DNA from: Thalassotalea sp. PS06
GTDB lineage: Bacteria; Pseudomonadota; Gammaproteobacteria; Enterobacterales; Alteromonadaceae
Direction of reading: 5' to 3'
Assembly: GCF_007197775.1 (NCBI RefSeq)
Contig: NZ_CP041638.1
Location: 2,356,001 to 2,420,000, forward strand
DNA length: 64,000 bases
Numbering within the stretch: position 1 is the stretch's first letter; the number at the start of each line of letters is the position of its first letter. The notes under the pieces are model-generated. The model worked only from the letters and a program-made list of their open reading frames with translations, did no database searches and had not been told where the DNA came from. This document shows, in pieces, positions 57,572-64,000 of the stretch. A program made the translations under genes and the position numbers.

Positions 57572-57605
57572 AGATTTTCGCTTATTGCTTATTGCGTTGC
57601 TCAGA

Positions 57606-58517
57606 TTACTTGCAAACTATTGATTGCAGATATTCTTTAAAGCCGTCGGCTAGTTCAGGATGACGCAATCCATACTCAACATTGGCTTTCATATAGCCCA
57701 TTTTCGAGCCACAGTCGTGAGATTTACCTGTCATGTGGAATGCCTCCACTGTTTCCAATTTCATCAAGCTAGCAATCGCATCCGTTAACTGAATTTCATC
57801 GCCAGCACCCGGCGGTGTGAACTCGAGTAAATGCCAGATATCTTTTGATAAAACATAGCGCCCCACTACGGCCAAATTCGAAGGTGCATCTTCAACGGCT
57901 GGTTTTTCAACGATGGCGGTCATTGGCGCGGAATCGCCTTCAAGCAAATCATGGCCATTGCAATCAACCACACCATAGGAACTTACTTTTTCCATTGGCA
58001 CTGGCTCTACCATAATCTGGCTATTACCCGTTTCTTCATAACGGTTTAGCATTGCTGCCAGGTTTTCCGTTTTCGGATTAGACGTACTGTCATCAATCAA
58101 TACATCCGGCAGAACCACCGCAAATGGTTCTTCACCAACAATAGGTAAGGCTTTCAAAACCGCGTGCCCCAAGCCTTTAGCTTCGCCTTGACGCACATGC
58201 ATGATGGTCACATCTTTCGGACAAATTGCCTGAATTTCATCAAGAAGCTTACGCTTTACGCGCTTCTCAAGAGAGGTTTCTAATTCGAAAGACTTGTCGA
58301 AGTGGTTTTCAATGGCATTTTTCGAAGAATGGGTAACAAGCACAATTTCTTTAATTCCTGCGGCAATACATTCATTGACAATGTATTGAATCAGAGGCTT
58401 ATCAACCACAGGTAACATTTCTTTGGGAATAGCTTTGGTAGCTGGTAGCATCCTTGTTCCCAACCCCGCGACAGGAATAACCGCTTTACGAATACTTTTT
58501 CCTGCGTTTACAGACAT
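57606..58517 (-). CDS. galU: UTP-glucose-1-phosphate uridylyltransferase
   Basis: GalU makes UDP-glucose for polysaccharides, LPS core and glycolipids. The 303-residue protein has [29 protein letters not shown] with the nucleotide-binding loop, [33 protein letters not shown] and [12 protein letters not shown]. These match bacterial GalU. It follows the UDP-sugar epimerase gene on the same strand with a 79-base gap. Confidence 0.96.
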   Translation of the reverse strand: MSVNAGKSIRKAVIPVAGLGTRMLPATKAIPKEMLPVVDKPLIQYIVNECIAAGIKEIVLVTHSSKNAIENHFDKSFELETSLEKRVKRKLLDEIQAICPKDVTIMHVRQGEAKGLGHAVLKALPIVGEEPFAVVLPDVLIDDSTSNPKTENLAAMLNRYEETGNSQIMVEPVPMEKVSSYGVVDCNGHDLLEGDSAPMTAIVEKPAVEDAPSNLAVVGRYVLSKDIWHLLEFTPPGAGDEIQLTDAIASLMKLETVEAFHMTGKSHDCGSKMGYMKANVEYGLRHPELADGFKEYLQSIVCK

Positions 58518-58596
58518 AGTACATCCTTAATTATTTTTCTTTCTGATTACTTTTTATCACGGAATTAAGTCTGTTTCATGACATTCACAGATTAAA

Positions 58597-59679
58597 TTAA
58601 TTCACGTGTTGGTAATATTCCTTGTACCAGCGAACGAAATTTGCGACCCCTTCATTGACTGACGTTTGAGGGCGGTAGCCGGTAACTGAGTATAAATCAT
58701 TGACCTCAGCAAAGGTTTTCTGAACATCTCCTGGTTGCATCGGCAACAGGTTTTTCTTTGCTTCGATTGCTAATGATTGTTCCAGTGCTTTGATAAAGTC
58801 CATCAACTTAACCGGATTCCCATTACCTATGTTAAACACACGATATGGTGCCGAGCTTGTCGCCGCTGAGCCCGACTCTACTGACCAGCCTGAATCAATC
58901 ATTGGAATATGATTTTGAACGCGCATTATACCCTCAACAATATCATCAATGTAAGTAAAATCTCGGCTCATATCGCCGTAGTTATAAACATCAATTGGCT
59001 TACCTTCTAACATGGCTTTGGTAAACTTAAACAACGCCATATCAGGTCGTCCCCATGGGCCGTAAACGGTAAAAAAGCGTAAGCCAGTTGTGGGCACATT
59101 GTATAAATGGGAGTAACAATGCGACATCAACTCATTAGCCTTTTTGGTAGCTGCATATAAAGATACTGGGTGATCAACACTATCGGCGGTTGCAAACGGT
59201 GTTTGTTTGTTCAAGCCATATACTGAGCTTGATGAAGCGTAAACAAGATGCTCAACGTCATTGTGACGGCAGCCTTCAAGGATAGCCAAATGACCGATTA
59301 AATTGGCATCGGCATAAGCCATCGGGTTATCAATCGAATAGCGAACACCAGCCTGGGCAGCAAGATGAATGACACGCTGAAATTTCTCTGTCGCGAACAA
59401 TTCAGCAATCGCTTCACGATCTTCCAAATCCAGCTTCACAAACCGAAACTGACCGTCCGCAGAATTGGACTGGGATACGATATCAGAACCGGCAACTAAA
59501 GTATCTTGCTGATGTTTTTGCGAGAATCGCTGTAGTTTCTTAAGACGGGATAATTTTAGGTTTACGTCGTAGTAATCATTGAGGTTGTCCAAGCCTATCA
59601 CCTCATGCCCCTGTTCACACAAGCGAGTGGCAACAAAATGACCAATAAACCCTGCGGCGCCAGTAACCAAGTATTTCAT
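58597..59679 (-). CDS. NAD-dependent epimerase, UDP-glucuronate 4-epimerase-like
   Basis: This extended short-chain dehydrogenase has the NAD motif GAAGFIGHFVATRL, the DNLNDYYDVNLKLSRL segment that marks the UDP-glucuronate epimerase branch, the catalytic YAATKKANE (YxxxK) and FFTVYGPWGRPDMALFKFTKAML. It would give UDP-galacturonate for surface polysaccharide. At 360 residues it is longer than the usual ~335; two low-complexity inserts explain this, near residues 54-74 (HQQDTLVAGSDIVSQSNSAD) and 265-280 (SVESGSAATSSAP). It lies upstream of galU and both act on UDP-sugars. Confidence 0.88.
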   Translation of the reverse strand: MKYLVTGAAGFIGHFVATRLCEQGHEVIGLDNLNDYYDVNLKLSRLKKLQRFSQKHQQDTLVAGSDIVSQSNSADGQFRFVKLDLEDREAIAELFATEKFQRVIHLAAQAGVRYSIDNPMAYADANLIGHLAILEGCRHNDVEHLVYASSSSVYGLNKQTPFATADSVDHPVSLYAATKKANELMSHCYSHLYNVPTTGLRFFTVYGPWGRPDMALFKFTKAMLEGKPIDVYNYGDMSRDFTYIDDIVEGIMRVQNHIPMIDSGWSVESGSAATSSAPYRVFNIGNGNPVKLMDFIKALEQSLAIEAKKNLLPMQPGDVQKTFAEVNDLYSVTGYRPQTSVNEGVANFVRWYKEYYQHVN

Positions 59680-60027
59680 AATTCGTCCCTATTTTGAGCG
59701 TTACTTATGCAAGATTATGTGCAGATAAACTTCCTGCTCCGACACAAAACCTCTAGTTATCTTGAATCTTCCAAACGACAAACATAACTAACAAGTGATT
59801 TAGTCTTTTGATGCCGTCTCATCAAAATATAGTCGAGATAACAAAACATGGAGAAAAAACTAAAATTTAATTTTGCCGGTAAATTAACAAGCTCAGCCTT
59901 TGATTGCCCCCTTTAAAAGAGCAGCTTACTTATTAATTTTTAAAGAAAATCACTGATCTAAATCAAAGCAAATTTTTCGAAAAATATTATCCTTAAAATT
60001 AGCACTAGCAAATGTCTGGAGAATTTG
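59680..60027. other. Intergenic region between the epimerase and uspE
   Basis: This 348-base AT-rich gap separates divergent genes and should carry both promoters. It holds an FNR-like box (59953-59966), a perfect 14-base palindrome ATTTTTCGAAAAAT (59972-59985) and TATTAT at 59985-59990. A 22-codon frame at 59848-59916 has no support as a gene. Confidence 0.55.
59953..59966 (+). promoter_or_regulatory. FNR-like box upstream of uspE
   Basis: CTGATCTAAATCAA matches the FNR consensus TTGAT-n4-ATCAA with one mismatch. Its centre is 68 bases before the uspE start and about 30 bases before a TATTAT -10 candidate, which is close to a class II activator position. Regulation by an FNR homologue is inferred. 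Confidence 0.5.
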
Positions 60028-60891
60028 ATGCGTAATGTTCTGGTGATCGCCGATCCCAATTTCAAAACAACAACCGCAATTGAGCAGGCAAAAAGACTAT
60101 CCATTGCTGACGGCATAACCTTGCACATTGTTTACTTTTATTACGAGAACCTGAGGGGCATGGGAAGTCGAGGCAGCGCCCTGAAGTCTTCACTAATTGC
60201 TCGCTTGCAGGAAAAAGCCGAACAACAATTAGAATCGCTGTTAAGCGATGAAATACCTTACACCTGTGAAATCGTGTGGGAAAAACACTTACATCACTGG
60301 GTCAATGATTATGCGCAAAAACATCAGCCGGCGATGGTACTCAAGACCGGCCACCGCTCCGAAACCATGTTTTACACCCCGACAGATTGGCACTTAATTC
60401 GAGAGTGTCCAGCTCCCGTGCTTATTGTTGCGGAAAATAAATGGCGTCGACGCAGCGGTATTCTTGCTGCGGTTGACTTGCAAACTGAACAACCAGAAAA
60501 ACAGCATCTTAATGAGAAAATTCTGGCCACAAGCAAATATCTAGCAGCGGTGTTTGATGCTCCTTTGCACGTTTGTTACACCCCTGTGGTATCCGACGTA
60601 CTAAGAGATTTCGGGGTTCAGTTCCTTGATGAAATAGAGGACAACGCCAGAGAAGAAATACAACAGAAAATAGATACCCTCGCCATTACTTACGGTATAG
60701 AACCGGAAAACTTTCACATCAAAGCGGGGAAACCAGAAAAAGTCATTCCCAGTACTGCCGCTAAGTTACAGGCAGGGCTTGTCGTTGTCGGCACCATAGG
60801 TCGTAAAGGCATTACCGGGAAATTGCTTGGCAATACCGCCGAAGAAATTCTTAGTTTACTCAAAACCAACGTCCTGACCTTAAAACCTTAA
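60028..60891 (+). CDS. uspE: Universal stress protein UspE
   Basis: This 287-residue protein has two tandem Usp domains. The first runs from MRNVLVIADPNFKTTTAIEQ to CPAPVLIVAENKW; the second from GILAAVDLQTEQPEKQHLNEKIL to the ATP-binding type motif VVVGTIGRKGITGKLLGNTAEEILSLLKTNVLTLKP. The tandem layout and length fit UspE. ATG 60028 is preferred over the TTG one codon earlier (GGAG six bases upstream). An FNR-like box precedes it; in E. coli uspE lies beside fnr. Confidence 0.92.
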   Translation: MRNVLVIADPNFKTTTAIEQAKRLSIADGITLHIVYFYYENLRGMGSRGSALKSSLIARLQEKAEQQLESLLSDEIPYTCEIVWEKHLHHWVNDYAQKHQPAMVLKTGHRSETMFYTPTDWHLIRECPAPVLIVAENKWRRRSGILAAVDLQTEQPEKQHLNEKILATSKYLAAVFDAPLHVCYTPVVSDVLRDFGVQFLDEIEDNAREEIQQKIDTLAITYGIEPENFHIKAGKPEKVIPSTAAKLQAGLVVVGTIGRKGITGKLLGNTAEEILSLLKTNVLTLKP

Positions 60892-61043
60892 ACTAGAGAG
60901 CAACCTAAAGAGCAAGATGAAGGATCACCTTGTTCGCCCCTTTCGCTGCAAACCTCTTCGCTATTTATCAGCTATATTATTGAACATTGAGCGATATCAC
61001 TTGCACCACCGGTGATAAGGTAAAATCGAGTTCGGAGAACCCT

Positions 61044-63806
61044 TTGAAGACCAGTCCTAACGACCCCAGGCAATATCATTCTCTAATTCTGGATAACGGT
61101 CTGCGTGTGGTTATCGTCGAGAACAAAGAGACCGAGCGCGCTGCAGCTTCCATGGTAGTAAACGCAGGACATTTTGATGACCCGGATGATACTCAGGGGT
61201 TAGCTCACTTTCTCGAACATATGCTATTTCTCGGCACTAAAAGTTACCCAGATAGCGGCGAATACCAAAGCTTTATTAGTCAACACAATGGTAGCAATAA
61301 TGCCTGGACCGGAACCGAGCATACCTGCTTTTACTTCGATATTGAGCAACCGTTTTTTTATCAGGCTTTAACCAGGTTTAGTCGTTTTTTTTCGGAGCCA
61401 TTGCTCAAAGCCGAACATATTAATAGCGAGCGAAATAATGTTGACGCCGAATTTCAAATGAAACTCAAGGAAGATACCCGGCGAATATATGACGTCCAGA
61501 AGGAGACGGTAAACCCTCTGCATCCTTTCAGTAAATTTTCTGTTGGCAACCTGGAAACGTTGAATGATGCACCCGGACGCAGTTTGCGTCAGGTTCTACA
61601 AGACTTTTTTGATAACTATTATTGCGCTCCCAGAATGACACTGGCGATTGAATCATCATTAGCTGTTAGTGAAGTTCAGCAACAAGTAAGTAAAGAATTT
61701 AATCAGATAAAATCTGGCCCTAAAGAAAAGCCAGCCATCATACAACCGCTTTATCTACCTGAGAATCTTGCAATACAACTCGCTATACCGCCACAAACAT
61801 CTCAGAGAAAACTGGTCATTACTTTTGCCTTACCCGGTCTCGATACCTACTATCAATACAAACCTGTGAGCTATCTCAGCTATTTGCTTGGACACGAGGG
61901 GCCAGGTAGCATTCTTTCCTTGCTCAAAAAACGCCAGTGGGCAATGAGTTTAACCTCAGGTGGTGGCGTTAATGGTTCCAATTTTAAAGACTTTAATATC
62001 AGCATATCCCTTACAGAAAAAGGTGAGCAACACCAGACAGAGATTATCGACTTGCTTTTTTCATATCTAAGAATGTTAACCGAGGATGGTATTCAGGAAT
62101 TATATTTCAATGAAAAGAGAGCGCTCACTGAATTCGCTTTTAACTATAAAGAAAACAGTAAACCTCTGGAAAACGTCAATCAGCTCGCCATTAATATGCA
62201 ACATTATCCGGAGCAGGATTATATTTATGGCGATTATAAAATAAAGGCGTTTAAACCCGATTTATTGCGTAAATTTCTAGCCTACTTTACCGCCGAAAAT
62301 ATGCGGGTGATGGAAATTCGTAAATCAGTAAATACCGATCGCGTCAGTCGCTGGTATCAGACTCCGTATCAAATGCAACAAATCCCGCCTCTTAAACTTC
62401 AGCGTTGGCAACAAGCCGAGGTTTACCATGAGTTAACACTTCCCAAAGCCAATCCATTTATCGTTGAAAAGCCGACAATCTATTCGGGTGAATCTACAGC
62501 AACCCCCGAGAAGGTTCGTCAGCGTACCGGATTTAATTTTTGGTTTAAGCAAGATAAAACCTTCCGCTCTCCAAAAGGACAGGTGTTCGTTAGCCTTGAA
62601 TCTCCCTACACCATAGCATCGGTAAAACAGATTGCGATGACACGATTATTTGTAGAGTTATTTAGTGAATCGGTACAAGAGCAGAACTATCAGGCAGAGC
62701 TCGCGGGTATCCACTACCAGGTCTATTCTCACCAAGGTGGCATTACCATACAAATTTCCGGGATCAGTGAGAAGCAGCCTTTGTTGCTGGATAACTTACT
62801 GCACGCGGTTTGTGACCACTCTTTACCGCTCGAGCGTTTTCAATTATTTAAAAAACAGCTGATTAGTAATTGGCGTGATGTGACCAAAGGTAAACCTGTT
62901 TCACAGTTATTTAGTCTTCTCAATGCCCTATTTAAACCCTACAGTCCGCACGCATTAGAGCTAGCAGATGCAATGCAGGACGCAGGTTTTGATGAATTTC
63001 GCGAATTTTGCTCAATCTTATTTTCGCAACTTAGCGTTGAAGCTTTCGCATATGGTAACTGGCCTAAGAAAGAAGCCATAAATATGGCGGATAAAATTCA
63101 AAACCACTTAGGAGGCGCGATGAAGGCAACCGCTCTGGTACATCCCGAAATCATCGATTTTAATTCCGCCGCTCCTGCAAGGTTCGTAATTGACATTGCC
63201 GAAGATGAAAACGCCTGCGTAGTTTACTTTCCGATGCCATCTAATGATTTTCAAAGTAAAGCACTGGCAATTTTGACCAGTCAAATGATCGCTCCGATGT
63301 TTTTTCATCAACTGAGAACGGTCCGACAACTCGGTTATCTTGTCGGTGTAAATTACATGCCGATGAATCGCTTCCCGGGAATCGCGTTTTTTGTGCAATC
63401 TCCGAACATAAGCGCAGAAATTTTAGCGGAGGAAATATTTGCCTTTTTACAACGCTTTTCCACCCATACTGAAATGGAGAACTGGGACAAAATACAGCAG
63501 GGCATCATCAACCAATTAGATGCCAAAGACACTAGCCCGAGAATACGAAGTCAACGATTCTGGCATAGTATTACCAACCATGATTACGAATTTAATAATC
63601 GCAGCATCTTAAAGAAGGAAGTCTCACAACTGCACAAACAGCAGGTGATCGACTTTATTGATAACCAATTAACATCTGATAAAGGTTTACAGCCAGTTAT
63701 CCTTACCACCAATAAAAAGGGAACCACGTCGGCGGGCGATTCAGCACCTGCTCAGGTGTTCACCAATATTAAGTCCTTTCACAACCATTATTCACTGAAA
63801 TATTAA
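61044..63806 (+). CDS. Insulinase-family (M16) zinc metalloprotease, pitrilysin-like
   Basis: This large M16A protease has the inverted zinc motif HFLEH (residues 55-59 in GLAHFLEHMLFLGTKSYP). Other family parts are NNAWTGTEHTCFYFDIE and NVDAEFQMKLKEDTRRI with the third ligand, and the C-terminal inactive domain contains RTVRQLGYLVGVNYMPM. The start is TTG 61044 with GGAG six bases upstream, giving 920 residues (MKTSPNDPRQYHSLILDNGL). A TTG at 60987 lacks a ribosome site. No signal peptide is seen, unlike periplasmic E. coli pitrilysin, so a cytoplasmic location is likely. Confidence 0.92.
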   Translation: MKTSPNDPRQYHSLILDNGLRVVIVENKETERAAASMVVNAGHFDDPDDTQGLAHFLEHMLFLGTKSYPDSGEYQSFISQHNGSNNAWTGTEHTCFYFDIEQPFFYQALTRFSRFFSEPLLKAEHINSERNNVDAEFQMKLKEDTRRIYDVQKETVNPLHPFSKFSVGNLETLNDAPGRSLRQVLQDFFDNYYCAPRMTLAIESSLAVSEVQQQVSKEFNQIKSGPKEKPAIIQPLYLPENLAIQLAIPPQTSQRKLVITFALPGLDTYYQYKPVSYLSYLLGHEGPGSILSLLKKRQWAMSLTSGGGVNGSNFKDFNISISLTEKGEQHQTEIIDLLFSYLRMLTEDGIQELYFNEKRALTEFAFNYKENSKPLENVNQLAINMQHYPEQDYIYGDYKIKAFKPDLLRKFLAYFTAENMRVMEIRKSVNTDRVSRWYQTPYQMQQIPPLKLQRWQQAEVYHELTLPKANPFIVEKPTIYSGESTATPEKVRQRTGFNFWFKQDKTFRSPKGQVFVSLESPYTIASVKQIAMTRLFVELFSESVQEQNYQAELAGIHYQVYSHQGGITIQISGISEKQPLLLDNLLHAVCDHSLPLERFQLFKKQLISNWRDVTKGKPVSQLFSLLNALFKPYSPHALELADAMQDAGFDEFREFCSILFSQLSVEAFAYGNWPKKEAINMADKIQNHLGGAMKATALVHPEIIDFNSAAPARFVIDIAEDENACVVYFPMPSNDFQSKALAILTSQMIAPMFFHQLRTVRQLGYLVGVNYMPMNRFPGIAFFVQSPNISAEILAEEIFAFLQRFSTHTEMENWDKIQQGIINQLDAKDTSPRIRSQRFWHSITNHDYEFNNRSILKKEVSQLHKQQVIDFIDNQLTSDKGLQPVILTTNKKGTTSAGDSAPAQVFTNIKSFHNHYSLKY

Positions 63807-63867
63807 CGAGTTAATCTTTAACAACGTGCACATAACTTTAAATTGATCGCTAATTGTTTTAAGATGA

Positions 63868-63883
63868 TTTTTGACGTCAAAAA
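63868..63883. repeat. Perfect 16-base palindrome near the window end
   Basis: TTTTTGACGTCAAAAA is a perfect, loop-free palindrome in the AT-rich stretch after the M16 gene. It may be an operator for a gene beyond the window or part of a terminator. No gene can be assigned in 63807-64000. Confidence 0.3.
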
Positions 63884-64000
63884 AAACTTGAATAATTTAT
63901 TCGAGCAATAACAAATCCCTTGGTTAATGTAATGTTACTAATAACTAAGTTGTAACTTTTAGGGTTTACCTGTGCACTTTACTAACAATAACAAAATGCA

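Noticed and set aside
59848..59916. 22-codon frame MEKKLKFNFAGKLTSSAFDC in the uspE upstream region
   Set aside because: No ribosome site and no known peptide; length is within chance expectation.
63973..64000. Possible GTG start of the next gene at the window end
   Set aside because: Only nine codons are visible and no Shine-Dalgarno sequence precedes it.
1..64000. CRISPR arrays, tRNA or rRNA genes, prophage genes
   Set aside because: No regularly spaced direct repeats, no recognisable tRNA or rRNA sequence and no phage-type gene was seen on reading both strands.

Overview
The window reads as chromosomal core sequence of a marine gammaproteobacterium. Gene content and gene order fit the Alteromonadales, perhaps a Colwelliaceae or Thalassotalea-like species: the full rpsB-to-accA lipid/envelope block, lolCDE next to mfd, comEC-msbA-lpxK-ycaR-kdsB, csiV behind mfd, and sirB1/sirB2. 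The genus is an inference from gene order and protein flavour; no rRNA or tRNA gene was seen.

Layout. 1-5.0 kb (minus strand): the end of a DUF819 membrane protein, sirB1, sirB2, a 424-base gap holding two perfect DnaA boxes, a DAACS-family symporter and tilS. 5.1-24.2 kb (minus strand, transcribed right to left): rpsB, tsf, pyrH, frr, uppS, cdsA, dxr, rseP, bamA, skp, lpxD, fabZ, lpxA, lpxB, rnhB, dnaE, accA. This block joins translation, UMP kinase, undecaprenyl and CDP-DAG synthesis, outer-membrane assembly, lipid A synthesis and replication. A structured S2-type leader precedes rpsB and strong intrinsic terminators follow tsf and accA. 24.7-29.6 kb (plus strand): map, glnD, dapD and a small membrane protein. 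29.6-40.1 kb: a frameshifted PQQ-repeat gene, then kdsB, ycaR, lpxK, msbA and comEC (minus), a DUF2062 gene (plus) and lolCDE (minus). 40.4-48.2 kb (plus strand): mfd, csiV, a PduO-type cobalamin adenosyltransferase, a DUF1244 protein and a TonB-dependent receptor. 48.3-50.5 kb (minus strand): an rsuA-type pseudouridine synthase and a three-gene module of PilZ protein, orphan ParA and ribbon-helix-helix partner. 50.7-57.3 kb (plus strand): a gamma-carbonic-anhydrase-like protein and then a tight seven-gene cluster. 57.6-59.7 kb (minus strand): galU and a UDP-glucuronate-epimerase-like gene. 60.0-63.8 kb (plus strand): uspE and an M16 metalloprotease.

The most interesting accessory system is the 51.3-57.3 kb cluster. 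A DUF1445 protein, PxpA, PxpB, PxpC, a DUF4392 protein, a D-amino-acid transaminase and a MEST-like alpha/beta hydrolase are overlapping or separated by at most 13 bases. DUF1445 and DUF4392 are the two halves of the mammalian D-glutamate cyclase DGLUCY; here they are separate genes flanking the 5-oxoprolinase genes. This suggests a dedicated D-glutamate / 5-oxoproline pathway linked to D-alanine through the transaminase. A near-repeat and a palindrome upstream could be its operator. The last gene ends inside a roughly 265-base MITE-like element with perfect 15-16-base terminal inverted repeats, which appears to have supplied its last 12 codons and its stop.

Other points of note are TTG start codons for fabZ and the M16 protease, an FNR-like box before uspE, and several intergenic hairpins.
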